DNA from: Bradymonas sediminis | GTDB taxonomy: Bacteria > Myxococcota_A > Bradymonadia > Bradymonadales > Bradymonadaceae | Direction: 5' to 3' | Assembly: GCF_003258315.1 (NCBI RefSeq) | Contig: NZ_CP030032.1 | Location: 2,457,804 to 2,521,803, forward strand | DNA: 64,000 nucleotides | Shown: piece by piece, positions 42,596 to 52,516 of the stretch | Position numbering within the stretch: the stretch's first letter is position 1 | Layout: the number at the start of each line of letters is the position of its first letter | Program-made: the position numbers and the translations under genes | The notes under the pieces: generated by a model | The model's input: the letters and a program-made list of their open reading frames with translations, nothing else | What the model was told of the DNA's origin: nothing | The model's database searches: none

Positions 42596-44797
42596 TTATT
42601 TCGCCTGCTTGATCGACAGCGCGATGCGCCCACGGTCCTGGTCGACCGACACGACGACCACCTTCACCTGATCCCCCACGCTCAACACGGCGTGGGGGTT
42701 TTTGACATAGCGCTGGGCCATCTCACTGACGTGTACCAGCCCGTCTTGCTTAACCCCGATATCGACGAAGGCGCCGAAGTCGACCACGTTTCGCACGGTG
42801 CCAACCAACTGCATGCCCTCTTCAAGATCGTCCATCGACAGCACGTCGCTGCGAAGTTGCGGCCGGTCGAAATCATCACGCGGGTCACGCCCCGGCCTCA
42901 ACAGACCGTCTACGATATCGTTAAGCGTGTACTTACCCACGTTGTGCCGCTCGGCCAGCGCGCTGAGCTCGCCCGAGGTGCGCAGGCGCTCCAGGCCCCT
43001 GGCCACCGCGGGGTCGCCCAATTGCTCGCTGCTTCCGCCCGCTTGCTTCAAGATCGCGCGGGCGAGGTCGTAGTTCTCGGGGTGAATTCCGGTGCGATCG
43101 AGCGGCTCCGATCCGTCGCGAATCCGCAGGAAACCCGCGCATTGCTCAAAGGTCTTCGCCCCCAAGCCGCGCACCTTCTCTAACTCCTTGCGCGAGCCGA
43201 TCTGGCCGACCTTTCCGCGGTGGCGAATCACCCGCGCGGCCAGCGTCGGCCCGATGCCCGCGACCCGCGCGAGCAACTGCTCCGAGGCCGAGTTCACGTC
43301 GACGCCCACGCCGTTGACGACGTCCTCAACCACCGCGTCGAGCGACTCCATCAGCCGGGTCTGGTTGACGTCATGCTGGTACATGCCGACGCCGATGCTC
43401 TTCGGGTCGATCTTCACAAGCTCCGCCAACGGATCCTGCAGGCGCCGCCCGATCGACACCGCGCCGCGCACCGAAACATCAAGATCGGGAAACTCCTCAC
43501 GCGCGACGTCCGACGCGCTGTAGATACTCGCCCCGGCCTCGTTGACCATCGCGTAATGCACCGAGCCGGCGACCGACCCGCTGCGCTCCATATCCCGGAT
43601 CGCCTCGGCCGCGGCCTGCTCGGTCTCGCGACTTCCGGTGCCGTTACCGACCGCGATCACGTCGATCTCATATTTCTCCACCAGCGCGCGAATAATCGCC
43701 GGAGCGTTCGCCTTTCGCCCGTCATGGATATGAATCATGCTCGTGCCGAGCAGCGCGCCGGTCTCATCGACCGCGGCGATCTTGCAGCCGGTCCGATACC
43801 CCGGGTCGATCCCCAGGATCCTCTGCCCGGCCAGCGGCGGCTGAAGCAGCAGATTCTTCAGATTGAGCCCGAAGACGTTAATGGCGTGCTCTTCGGCCTT
43901 TTCTTCAAGCTCCCGGCGAAGATCGCGCTCGGTGCTCGGGTGAATGAGGCGCTTAAAGGAATCCTCGATCGCCTCGTCGACCAGGCGGCGCGCCGCGGGC
44001 GACTGGACGTTATTCTTGCGGCGCGAAATCCAGCGCACCATGGCGTCGGCGTCGACCTCAAGACCCGCGCTGAGCACCTTCTCCTTCTCGCCGCGCCGTA
44101 TCGCCAGCACCTGGTGCGGCTTCGCCGAGCCAAAGGAGGTCGAGAAATCGAAATACAGCTTGAAATTCGGGTCCTCATCGCCGCCGCGCCGCCGCCGGCA
44201 CCCCAGACGCCCGCTCTTGCGCGCCTCGTCACGCACATGCTCGCGCACATCGGCATCGTCCGCGATATCCTCGGCGATAATATCTTTGGCCCCGCCGATC
44301 ACCTCATCGACCGTCCCAAAGTCCTCGCCAATATGGCGCTGGGCGATGCCGAGAAAATCACCGCCCTGCAGGATCGCCTCGACCACCGGCTCCAGCCCGG
44401 CCTCGCGCGCCTTCTGCCCGCGCGTGCGACGCTTCTGCTTATAGGGCGCATAGAGGTCGTCGAGGCGCGACATCGTCTCGGCGCGCTCAAGCTCCGCCCG
44501 CAGCGCCTTCGTGAGCTTGCCCTGCTCCTCGATGGTCTTGACGATCATCGCCCGCCGATCTTCGAGCTGACGAATCTCTTCGGCGACCGCTGCCACGTCG
44601 CGAATCTGAACCTCATCGAGGTTCCCGGTGCCCTCTTTTCGATACCGCGCAATAAACGGGACCGTATTGCCCTCATCGAGCAGATCCACGGTGCCGCGCA
44701 CCTGACGGTCGCTCAAATTCAGACGCTTCGCGATCCGTCCGATAAGCTCGCGAACGTCATATGCGCCAGGGGTTGATTGGGTCGAAGTCGTACTCAT
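42596..44797 (-). CDS. tex: S1-domain RNA-binding protein Tex
   Basis: Tex is a large RNA-binding protein linked to transcription and toxin gene expression. From the ATG at 44797 the product is 733 residues: N-terminal helical domain (ALYAPYKQKRRTRGQKA region), YqgF-like nuclease fold with GIDPGYRTGCKIAAVDE, a helix-hairpin-helix stretch (VDVNSASEQLLARVAGIGPTLA), and a C-terminal S1 domain (GTVRNVVDFGAFVDIGVKQDG). AGAGGA about 8 bases upstream supports the start. A basic Arg-rich insertion (RRRRGGDEDPNFKLYFDF) in the middle is unusual. Confidence 0.96.
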   Translation of the reverse strand: MSTTSTQSTPGAYDVRELIGRIAKRLNLSDRQVRGTVDLLDEGNTVPFIARYRKEGTGNLDEVQIRDVAAVAEEIRQLEDRRAMIVKTIEEQGKLTKALRAELERAETMSRLDDLYAPYKQKRRTRGQKAREAGLEPVVEAILQGGDFLGIAQRHIGEDFGTVDEVIGGAKDIIAEDIADDADVREHVRDEARKSGRLGCRRRRGGDEDPNFKLYFDFSTSFGSAKPHQVLAIRRGEKEKVLSAGLEVDADAMVRWISRRKNNVQSPAARRLVDEAIEDSFKRLIHPSTERDLRRELEEKAEEHAINVFGLNLKNLLLQPPLAGQRILGIDPGYRTGCKIAAVDETGALLGTSMIHIHDGRKANAPAIIRALVEKYEIDVIAVGNGTGSRETEQAAAEAIRDMERSGSVAGSVHYAMVNEAGASIYSASDVAREEFPDLDVSVRGAVSIGRRLQDPLAELVKIDPKSIGVGMYQHDVNQTRLMESLDAVVEDVVNGVGVDVNSASEQLLARVAGIGPTLAARVIRHRGKVGQIGSRKELEKVRGLGAKTFEQCAGFLRIRDGSEPLDRTGIHPENYDLARAILKQAGGSSEQLGDPAVARGLERLRTSGELSALAERHNVGKYTLNDIVDGLLRPGRDPRDDFDRPQLRSDVLSMDDLEEGMQLVGTVRNVVDFGAFVDIGVKQDGLVHVSEMAQRYVKNPHAVLSVGDQVKVVVVSVDQDRGRIALSIKQAK

Positions 44798-44962
44798 TGA
44801 TGCGTCCTCTTTGTATTCGATTATCAGATATCCATACGTCGCCGGCCCCTTATTGATGCACATGCAGAGGCCAAAAACTCGCGCCCACCCGCCGTGTTGG
44901 CGAGGCGGTCGCGTACTCTATTTCAGCGCCCAGGTCTTCGCTGCGCAAAGCCCGTGGCGGGG

Positions 44963-46093
44963 CTATTCGATGATCTCGAGCTCCACGGCCTCCAAGAAAT
45001 CCCGGGCATCGAAGAGCGCCGCGGCCGAGGTGAACCCGCCCTGCTTCGGGGGCGCGGCGATGACGCGCCGGGCGGCCTCGACGATGATCCGTGCGGTCGT
45101 CAGGTACGGGTCGCCGCCGGCGATCGCGACGAAAAAACTCCCGTCATCGGGATCAAAAGCGGTCACGCGAAACTCGGGCTGATGGTCCCCCACCGTCATC
45201 TTATCTTCCGCCGAGCTCCGCTCACTCGACTTCATCGGCGCGGCCTTATCTCGGTGCGGATCGCCGTCGCTGCGATCGATGAGGCGGTCCAGAATCGGTC
45301 GCGCGAAGCCAAGCGCCGGCACGAACAGACCGAGCCCACGCTGGAGCGCCCGACCCACCCGGGCGCCGGTCGCCACGCAGGTCTCCACCTGGGTGATATG
45401 CTCGGCAAAGAGCGGCACTTGCAGCGACTCGCCTCCCGGGATCCACAGCGCGCTCACCCCCGGGCGCCCGGGACGCGGCACGTCGAAGACACGGTAGCCC
45501 ATGCGACACTTGGACAACTTCCCATCAATGAAGGTCAAGCCCGGATTGGTGATCGCGCGCAACACCGACTTTTTGGTGCCATGCGACATGCCAGAATTTC
45601 GCTGCGCGTAGCAGATTCCCAGGCGATCGGCGCCCGCGCGCACCGCCAGGCGCGCGGCAAAGCCACCCACCGCGTACTCGTAGGCCGTGGCCGGGGCGAG
45701 CACCACCCCGCGCTCGCGCGCCCGAGCGCCGAAATCCTGCTGGACCTGTCGCATAAACGACTGCTCCCCGGTGGTGTCGAAATAATGCACTTCGTTTCGC
45801 AGCGCCGCAGCCACAACCGGCAGGCCCACGTCGCAAAACGGCCCGGCGCAATTGATAAGCACGTCCACGCCGTCGAGCATGGTGTCGAGCGAGGCGGCGT
45901 AGTCCACCGAGGCCTGCCGCGTCTGTACCACCACGTCGTGGCTGGCGCGGACCTCCGCGGCGAGCACGTCGAGTTTGGACTGCGTGCGCCCGGCGATAAT
46001 GAATGAATCGACCCGGCTGGCCAACTCACGCACGACTAATTTCCCGGTAAAACCGGTCGCACCATACACTGCTATTCTTGGTTGCGTCGTCAT
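44963..46093 (-). CDS. Saccharopine-dehydrogenase-like NAD(P)-binding oxidoreductase
   Basis: A 376-residue protein with an N-terminal Rossmann fold (RIAVYGATGFTGKLVVREL, GxxGxxG type) and the saccharopine dehydrogenase signature NCAGPFCDVGLPVVAAAL. This family includes trans-acting enoyl reductases and lipid-modifying enzymes; the substrate here cannot be told. No membrane segment or signal peptide is seen. It lies downstream of truB on the same strand with a 24-bp gap, so it may be cotranscribed with it. Confidence 0.85.
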   Translation of the reverse strand: MTTQPRIAVYGATGFTGKLVVRELASRVDSFIIAGRTQSKLDVLAAEVRASHDVVVQTRQASVDYAASLDTMLDGVDVLINCAGPFCDVGLPVVAAALRNEVHYFDTTGEQSFMRQVQQDFGARARERGVVLAPATAYEYAVGGFAARLAVRAGADRLGICYAQRNSGMSHGTKKSVLRAITNPGLTFIDGKLSKCRMGYRVFDVPRPGRPGVSALWIPGGESLQVPLFAEHITQVETCVATGARVGRALQRGLGLFVPALGFARPILDRLIDRSDGDPHRDKAAPMKSSERSSAEDKMTVGDHQPEFRVTAFDPDDGSFFVAIAGGDPYLTTARIIVEAARRVIAAPPKQGGFTSAAALFDARDFLEAVELEIIE

Positions 46094-46117
46094 AATCCCG
46101 CTCGGTTTAAGTCGAAT

Positions 46118-47011
46118 TTATTGAGGCTTTAGCACGCGCACCGGTTTCAGGCGCGGCGCACCCGTGTCGTCCGAGATCGCCTTTACCTGGGCCATCGCGA
46201 CCAACTCATCGGCGGCGTCAGCGATCGCGACAAACGCGTCCTTCTCGGCCGCCAGCCCTACGGCATCAATCTGCTGGCCATAGCCGATCGCGCGCACCTG
46301 GGCTTCATCGGCCACAAACGTTGTCATCCCGCGCATCATCTCCATCGGAGAGCGCAAAAGACCGGCGAAGTTCTCGGGCGTAATCTCCGCGAGCGGCGTC
46401 GCCTCGCTGAGGTCAAAATCCCCCACGCGCGTGCGACGGATGAGCGTCGTATAAGCCGCCGAGTCCAACGCGCGCGCGATATCGCGCGCCAGGGAGCGCA
46501 CATAGGTCCCCGACCCACACCGCGTATGCAGTCGAGCGCGCGGCAGGGAACACGACTCCAGCACCAGCGACTCGATCATCACCGGCCGCGCCTTCATCTC
46601 GACCTCCTGGCCGTCGCGCGCCAACTTATACGCGCGCTCACCGTTGATCTTGATGGCCGAATAGATCGGCGGCACCTGCTCGATCGGCCCGCGAAATTGC
46701 CCCAAGACCTGCGCGAGCGCATCCTCGGTGACATGCTCCCAGCCCGACTCTTTCGAGGTCTCACCCTCGGCGTCCCCCGTGGTCGTCTCGCGCCCGAACT
46801 CCATCTCGAAGTCGTATTCTTTGGTGTCGAGGGTCAAAAATCGCGCCAGCTTCGTGCAACTTCCGACCACGATCGGCAGCAGCCCGGTCGCCAACGGATC
46901 CAGCGTTCCGGTGTGGCCCACCTTGCGTGTCCTGCCGACGCGCCGCACCTGGCGCACCACGTCAAAACTGCTGATTCCCGCCGGTTTATCGATAAGCAAA
47001 AGACCATTCAT
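46118..47011 (-). CDS. truB: tRNA pseudouridine(55) synthase TruB
   Basis: TruB makes pseudouridine 55 in the T-loop of tRNA. The 297-residue protein has GLLLIDKPAGISSFDVV, the catalytic motif GHTGTLDPLATGLLP (Asp), PPIYSAIKINGERAY, and CGSGTYVRSLARDI, with a C-terminal PUA-like part. It follows the nrnA terminator region, with no good Shine-Dalgarno. Its place after infB-rbfA-nrnA is the standard gene order. Confidence 0.96.
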   Translation of the reverse strand: MNGLLLIDKPAGISSFDVVRQVRRVGRTRKVGHTGTLDPLATGLLPIVVGSCTKLARFLTLDTKEYDFEMEFGRETTTGDAEGETSKESGWEHVTEDALAQVLGQFRGPIEQVPPIYSAIKINGERAYKLARDGQEVEMKARPVMIESLVLESCSLPRARLHTRCGSGTYVRSLARDIARALDSAAYTTLIRRTRVGDFDLSEATPLAEITPENFAGLLRSPMEMMRGMTTFVADEAQVRAIGYGQQIDAVGLAAEKDAFVAIADAADELVAMAQVKAISDDTGAPRLKPVRVLKPQ

Positions 47012-47165
47012 ATTTTATATTCGTCTTTAATCGAGAAGATATTCGATACGGTGCCGCGCGCTCCCGCCACACCCTAAATACGTGGCCCGCTATAGCACGA
47101 TGCGCCGATTGTCGCGCCTATCAATTCGCGCCAGGCGCGGCTCAAGCAAAGCGCGCGGCGCAAAC

Positions 47166-47200
47166 AAAAACGCCCCGCCGATATCAAATATCGTGGGGCG
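47166..47200 (-). terminator. Terminator between nrnA and truB
   Basis: On the minus strand CGCCCC and GGGGCG with an inner ATATC/GATAT pair form a hairpin followed by TTTTT. It would end the rimP-to-nrnA transcript and implies a separate promoter for truB. Confidence 0.65.
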
Positions 47201-47246
47201 AAATCGCCGGGGCGGTGACTTAAAATACTACTCCCGCAGCGCCACC

Positions 47247-48299
47247 TCAGGGAGTGTCCAATAAGTCGACGAGCGCCTGGCTCAACTTCTCGACGATCTC
47301 ATCGCTGGTCCCAACGATCGTGCAGCCCGCGGCGTTATAATGGCCGCCGCCGCCGAACTTCGCCGCCAGCGCCGACACGTCGACCTTTCCGCGCGAGCGA
47401 AACGAGATGCGCCACGCCCCGTCGGCGGCCTCACGGATCTGTGTGGCCACTTCGACCCCGCGGATGGCGCGCGCGTAATTGATAAACCCGTCGGTAAGAT
47501 CGGTGTCGGTGCCCGCCGCGGCGAACATCTTGTCCTCGACCCGCAAAAACGCCAGCCGCCCGCAACCCGAGAACTCAAGCGTGTCGAGCACCATGGCGAG
47601 CAGCGTGAGCCGCTCGCGCGGTTGGCTCTCGTAGATCTCGGAGGTCATTTTCCACGGCTCGACGCCCGCTTCAATGAGTTCGCCGGCGATCCGAAAGGTC
47701 GTGCGCGAGGTATTCGAATAGCGAAAACTCCCCGTGTCGGTCATCAAGCAGCAATAGAGGGCTTCAGCCAGGCCGATGCTCATCGCGACGCCCGCCGCGG
47801 TGGCAATACGCCAGACCAACTCACCGGCCGCGGCCGCCCTCACGTCGCGGACATAGACATCGGCAAACTCGGAATTCCAGGTTTTGTGATGGTCAACGAC
47901 CGCAACCTTAATCGGCGCGCTTGCGGCGCCCTGGCGCTCGCCGAGCCAGGCGGCGAAGTCATCTCCGACCCGCGCGGCTTCGGCGCAATCGAGGATCACC
48001 GCCACGTCGATCGGACCCTGCGGAAGCTCCTGGACGAGGCGGTCCGCCCCTTCCAAAAAACCGAAGTTATACGGGACCGGGTCACGGTTATACAGGACGA
48101 CATCCTTGCCCATCGCCTCCAAGAAAAGCGTCATCGCCACGCTTGAGCCGATGGCATCACCGTCCGGCGAGGTATGGGCGACAACAAGAAAGCGCTGATT
48201 TTGAGCCACCTGGCTCAAAAAGCGCTTAATCGCGTCATCTAAATGGGAGGATGTCGGGACGATTTCGGAGGGCGCGTCAACGCGCGTAGACGAAGTCAT
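47247..48299 (-). CDS. nrnA: DHH-family nanoRNase/pAp phosphatase NrnA
   Basis: NrnA degrades 2-5 nucleotide RNAs and dephosphorylates pAp. The 350-residue protein has the DHH motifs VAHTSPDGDAIGSSVA, ILDCAEAARVG (Asp), VVDHHKT and the DHHA1 motif AAKFGGGGHYNAAGC. It lies between rbfA and truB in the same orientation, the usual neighbourhood. No strong Shine-Dalgarno precedes the ATG at 48299. Confidence 0.95.
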   Translation of the reverse strand: MTSSTRVDAPSEIVPTSSHLDDAIKRFLSQVAQNQRFLVVAHTSPDGDAIGSSVAMTLFLEAMGKDVVLYNRDPVPYNFGFLEGADRLVQELPQGPIDVAVILDCAEAARVGDDFAAWLGERQGAASAPIKVAVVDHHKTWNSEFADVYVRDVRAAAAGELVWRIATAAGVAMSIGLAEALYCCLMTDTGSFRYSNTSRTTFRIAGELIEAGVEPWKMTSEIYESQPRERLTLLAMVLDTLEFSGCGRLAFLRVEDKMFAAAGTDTDLTDGFINYARAIRGVEVATQIREAADGAWRISFRSRGKVDVSALAAKFGGGGHYNAAGCTIVGTSDEIVEKLSQALVDLLDTP

Positions 48300-48365
48300 G
48301 ATCTATCGGGGCCAGGATACGCAATAATAAATTGCAAAAATTTCTGAATTTGGACAGCCCGAAAA

Positions 48366-48737
48366 TTACACGTCTTCTTCGGGGATGTCCAGATTCGAAA
48401 GCAATTCATCCATATGCCGCCCGCGTTCGACCGACTCATCGTAGATGAACGTCAAATGCGGCATATAGCGCAGGTCCAACTGCTTGCCGATCTCATGTTT
48501 GAGATACCCTTCGATGCGCTCGAGACCCGCTTGTGTTTTCGGGTCCGCTTCGCGCTGGTCGAGCATCACATAAAAGATCTTGGCGTTGGTTAAATCCGGG
48601 CTGACTTCGACCGAGATGACCTGGACCTTCTGTACGCGCGGGTCATCCACGTCGCTCAGCAAGAGCATTGCAATAACTTCGTGCAATTGCTGAGCGACGC
48701 GGGTGCTGCGCTTATAGCCACGTTTGGAGTGTGCCAT
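48366..48737 (-). CDS. rbfA: Ribosome-binding factor A
   Basis: RbfA binds the 30S precursor during maturation of the 16S 5' end. The 123-residue protein has the KH-fold pattern: STRVAQQLHEVIAMLL, DVDDPRVQKVQVISVEVSPDLTNAKIFYV, and MPHLTFIYDESVERGRHMDELL. Standard place just after infB (27 bp). AGGAAG precedes the ATG. Confidence 0.96.
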   Translation of the reverse strand: MAHSKRGYKRSTRVAQQLHEVIAMLLLSDVDDPRVQKVQVISVEVSPDLTNAKIFYVMLDQREADPKTQAGLERIEGYLKHEIGKQLDLRYMPHLTFIYDESVERGRHMDELLSNLDIPEEDV

Positions 48738-48764
48738 TAATTCTTCCTATCCAGCCGGCCTGAA

Positions 48765-51647
48765 TTAAAGGGTCGCGGCGACTTCGATATATTCGAACCC
48801 TTCGATGATATCACCGAGTTCGAAATCGTTATAACCTTCGACGGAGACACCACATTCAAAGTCCTTCTTGACCTCATTAACGTCATCGCGGAAGCGACGC
48901 AGCGAGGAGATCGTGGACTCGTGTACGGTTTTTCCACCGCGCAACACACGGACATGCGCGTTGCGACGCAGGACACCGTCGGTGACCATACAACCGGCGA
49001 CCATGCCGGAGCGAGGGGTGGTGAACAGGTCGCGAACTTCCGCGTGCCCGGTGACCTTCTCCTCGATAATCGGCGACAGCAAGCTCTCCAGAATCTTATT
49101 AATCTGGTTAATCGCGTCGTAGATGATGCTGTGGGTAAGAATCTTGACGTGATTCGCCTCGGCGACGGCTGCGGCGCGCGAATCAGGGCGCACATTGAAG
49201 CCGACGATGACGCAACCGGACTCTGCGGAGGCCGCGAGTTGGACGTCGTTCTCGGTAATACCGCCGACACCAAATCGAATCACGTTGACCCGAACTTCTT
49301 TGTTACCCAACTTCAGGAAGGCGTCGCGAACCGCTTCCACCGAGCCCTGGACGTCGCCCTTGAGGATGACGTTGAGCTCTTTGACTTCGCCCTCTTCGAT
49401 CATCTTCGAGATGTCTTCGAGGCTGCCGGTGGTGGCGCGAGCACGCTGCGCCATGGCTTCTTTGCGGCGCTGCGCGGACACGTTATCGGTGATGCGCTTG
49501 GCGTCTTTCTCATCGGGGACCGAGAAGAAAGGCTCGCCGGCTTCCGGGATTCCGCCAAGACCGGTGATCTCAACCGGCGTGCTGGGTCCAGCTTCCTTGG
49601 TGGTCTTGCCCTGGTCATCATACATCGTTCGCACGCGGCCATAATACTGACCACTGACCACGATATCGCCCTGTCGAAGCGTACCGCGCTGCACCAACAT
49701 GGTGGCCACGGGTCCACGTCCAACGTCGAGCTCTGCCTCGATGATAACGCCCTGCGCGTCGCGGTCGGGGTTGGCCTTGAGCTCTTCGATCTCGGCCTGA
49801 AGCGCGATCATCTCGAGCAATTCAGCCACGCCGATTCCCTGCTTCGCGCTGACTTCGGCGAAGAGCGTCGTGCCGCCCCATTCCTCGGGGATAAGCGAGT
49901 ATTCGGTCAACGCCTGCTTAATACGACCCGGGTTGGCGGTGTCCTTATCGACCTTGTTAATGGCGACGATAATCGGAACTCCAGCATCGCGGGAGTGGTT
50001 GATGGCCTCGACCGTCTGCGGCATGACGCCGTCGTCGGCTGCGATAACCAGGACCACAATATCGGTGGCTTTTGCACCACGCTGGCGCAGCTGGGTGAAC
50101 GCCTCATGACCCGGGGTATCCAGGAAGGTCATCTCGCTGCCGTCACCGGTGCGCACTTTATAGGCGCCGATATGCTGCGTGATTCCGCCTGCCTCTCCGC
50201 CGATGACGTTCGCGTTGCGAATCGCGTCGAGCAGCGAGGTTTTACCATGGTCAACGTGACCCATGACCGTGACGACCGGAGCGCGCGACTTCAGCAACTC
50301 GGGGGCGTCTTCGGAAGTATCGTAGAAGTTCGAGATATCGAACGCGACGTTCTCGACGGTATATCCGAACTCGTCGGCGACCAGCACCGCGGTCTCGTAG
50401 TCGAGCATCGTGTTCACGGTCGCCATCATGCCCGATTCGAGCAATTTCATTGCGACTTCACCGGCCTTAATACCCATCTGATGGGCAAGGTCACCGACCG
50501 AAATAACGTCTTCGATGCGGATGACGCGCTTATGCTCGGCGGCCTCGGTAATCTGCGTCTTCTGCGGAGCTTTACGCCCACGGCTCTTGCGCTTGTTGCG
50601 ACGGCCGCGTTTTTTGCCATAAAGATCGCTGCCCTCGACGACGCGCTTGCGCGAACGACCGCGGCTTCCGGCGCTGCTGCGACCGCGTCCCTTCGTGGAC
50701 TTCGACGGACCAGGAGTAAAGTCTTTGCCCTCGGCCGACAGACGGTCTTTGACGACATTGGTGTCAATCTGACCCAGAATTCGTGCGCCACCGCCGCCTT
50801 CTTTACGCTTGCGTCGACGACGAGGCGCCGCTGCAGCGACAGGCTTCTTGTCGGACTCGGGCGTCTTCTCGTTGGTCGCGGGTGTCGCTTTCTCAGCGGC
50901 TGCCGCGGGTGCCTCAGCTTTCGCGGGCGCCTCAGCTTTTTCGGCCACGGCGTCGGTTGCCTCGGCAGCCTTCTCGGCGACCGGAGCTTCCTCAGCGACT
51001 TCGGACTTGGCAGCCTCGACCTCGGCCGGAGCTTCGTCGACGGCTTTCGTCTCCGTCGCTTCCTTAACCTCGACCGGTGCGGCCTCTTCTTCGGCCGGCT
51101 CGTCAGCGGCTTCGACGGGCTCCTCGACAACGGGCGTCGACTCAACTTCATCGGCGACCGGCGCCTCCTCGACCTCGGCCTCGACGACTTCTTCCTGCAC
51201 CTCGGCCTCTTTGGCCACCGGCTTGGTCGAAATCTCGGCGCTCGCCTCGCCCTCGGCAGCTTCGCCCACCACAACTTTCTTGCGGCGGCGACGAACCGTC
51301 GGCGCAATCACGTCGCCCGAGGCTTCATCGGCCTTGGCGTCCGCGTCGCTCTCAGCTTCATCGGATTTGCGCCGAACACGAGTGCGGGTCACAATCCCGG
51401 GCTGCTCGGTTTCTTCCGACGCAGTCGGCTTGGACTCAGCCGCCTTCTTAGGCTTCTTGGCAACCTTCGCCTCGCCCTTGTCGGAGCTCCCCAGAGCTGC
51501 TTTCAGCTGGGAGATCTCTTCAGGACTCAACTTGGTCATATAATTATTCGCCGTGAAACCTAGCGACAGTTCATTGATCTTGGTGACCAATACCTGGCGA
51601 TCCAGACCCAACTCTTTGGCGACTTCGTATACTCTTTGACTCGGCAT
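48765..51647 (-). CDS. infB: Translation initiation factor IF-2
   Basis: IF-2 is the GTPase that positions initiator tRNA and joins the subunits. From the ATG at 51647 (GGAG six bases upstream) the product is 960 residues: short IF2-N domain ([14 protein letters not shown]), an Ala/Glu/Lys/Pro-rich linker of about 300 residues, a basic stretch, the G domain from about residue 460 ([26 protein letters not shown]), then domains II, III and the C2 fMet-tRNA domain. The low-complexity linker is longer than in Escherichia coli. Confidence 0.97.
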   Translation of the reverse strand: MPSQRVYEVAKELGLDRQVLVTKINELSLGFTANNYMTKLSPEEISQLKAALGSSDKGEAKVAKKPKKAAESKPTASEETEQPGIVTRTRVRRKSDEAESDADAKADEASGDVIAPTVRRRRKKVVVGEAAEGEASAEISTKPVAKEAEVQEEVVEAEVEEAPVADEVESTPVVEEPVEAADEPAEEEAAPVEVKEATETKAVDEAPAEVEAAKSEVAEEAPVAEKAAEATDAVAEKAEAPAKAEAPAAAAEKATPATNEKTPESDKKPVAAAAPRRRRKRKEGGGGARILGQIDTNVVKDRLSAEGKDFTPGPSKSTKGRGRSSAGSRGRSRKRVVEGSDLYGKKRGRRNKRKSRGRKAPQKTQITEAAEHKRVIRIEDVISVGDLAHQMGIKAGEVAMKLLESGMMATVNTMLDYETAVLVADEFGYTVENVAFDISNFYDTSEDAPELLKSRAPVVTVMGHVDHGKTSLLDAIRNANVIGGEAGGITQHIGAYKVRTGDGSEMTFLDTPGHEAFTQLRQRGAKATDIVVLVIAADDGVMPQTVEAINHSRDAGVPIIVAINKVDKDTANPGRIKQALTEYSLIPEEWGGTTLFAEVSAKQGIGVAELLEMIALQAEIEELKANPDRDAQGVIIEAELDVGRGPVATMLVQRGTLRQGDIVVSGQYYGRVRTMYDDQGKTTKEAGPSTPVEITGLGGIPEAGEPFFSVPDEKDAKRITDNVSAQRRKEAMAQRARATTGSLEDISKMIEEGEVKELNVILKGDVQGSVEAVRDAFLKLGNKEVRVNVIRFGVGGITENDVQLAASAESGCVIVGFNVRPDSRAAAVAEANHVKILTHSIIYDAINQINKILESLLSPIIEEKVTGHAEVRDLFTTPRSGMVAGCMVTDGVLRRNAHVRVLRGGKTVHESTISSLRRFRDDVNEVKKDFECGVSVEGYNDFELGDIIEGFEYIEVAATL

Positions 51648-51812
51648 GTGCTCTCCGCTCTGTTCGCTGAAGCCTGGCATGGCGGCGAACAGGAAACCTC
51701 AAATTAGGCTACTATATCTCTATCGACTGGCGCGTGCACAATCGACCGGCACTGCATACTTCGCTTTGCTACCAGATTCAACCCCGACAGACCTTCGGCC
51801 GGCCGGGATGCC

Positions 51813-52427
51813 TCAAAGCGACTCCAGATGCTCTTTAATGTCGATGTCCCGGCGTATTCTCGCCAGGCAACGCGATGGGGCTACAGCGACTACCGCCACG
51901 AAGGCGCGTCCACTCAGGGCCCCGAGTTCTTCTCCGCTAAGCGTCTGGCGCACCGGAATGCCCTTTCGCTCGGCGTTGCTGCTGAATTTGTGACGTGTGC
52001 TTTCGCTGGCATCACGCGCCACCAACAGCAGTGCAACTTGATCCGACTTAACGGCCTCTGCAACAGCCGTACCGCCCAGAAATAACTTTTGCGACTTCAG
52101 CGCGACCCGCAAACCCTCTTGCAGCCGCCGGTAGACACCGATGCAAACATCATCAATCAATGTATCGGCGTCAACCTGTACTTTGGTCTTAAACCCGCGG
52201 GAAAACCCGCCCTTCTGCGCGGCGCCTAGCAGGCACTCACGGCGAGCGTGAACATACGCACCACGCCCGGGAGCCTTTTGACGAAGATCGTAAATCAGGC
52301 CACCTTCCTCGTGATAAATAAACCTCTCGAGGTCTTCCTTCTGCGCCGGCTCACGGCAGCTCACGCAAATGCGCTCGGGCTGTGATTTGCTGGCTTCAGC
52401 TTTCTTTTGGTCGTTCGCGGCCTGAAT
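51813..52427 (-). CDS. ylxR: YlxR-L7Ae fusion RNA-binding protein, probable ATT start
   Basis: The first part is a YlxR/DUF448 domain: RICVSCREPAQKEDLERFI and GGLIYDLRQKAPGRGAYVH. The second part (GLRVALKSQKLFLGGTAVAEAV ... ALLLVARDASE split) is an L7Ae/YlxQ-type RNA-binding domain, so the two small proteins of many firmicutes are one 204-residue protein here. A GTG at 52364 falls inside the conserved RxCVxC motif, so the true start must be upstream. No ATG, GTG or TTG exists in frame up to the ribosome site; AGGAG at 52440-52436 sits eight bases before ATT at 52427. Confidence 0.85.
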   Translation of the reverse strand: MQAANDQKKAEASKSQPERICVSCREPAQKEDLERFIYHEEGGLIYDLRQKAPGRGAYVHARRECLLGAAQKGGFSRGFKTKVQVDADTLIDDVCIGVYRRLQEGLRVALKSQKLFLGGTAVAEAVKSDQVALLLVARDASESTRHKFSSNAERKGIPVRQTLSGEELGALSGRAFVAVVAVAPSRCLARIRRDIDIKEHLESL

Positions 52428-52516
52428 CTTCGTCTCTCCTAAATAATATTAAGCGTAATAACAACCCTGCAACACGCAACCTCCTCCATTAATTGCAGGA
52501 GGTCGCGTGTTTGGGC

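Noticed and set aside
48921-51563. Very long open frame (about 880 codons) antisense to infB
   Set aside because: It mirrors the codon bias of infB in a high-GC genome, has no recognisable motifs or ribosome site, and infB is certain. The same applies to long frames antisense to ftsA, thrS, secD, the PHP lipoprotein, tex and hemE.
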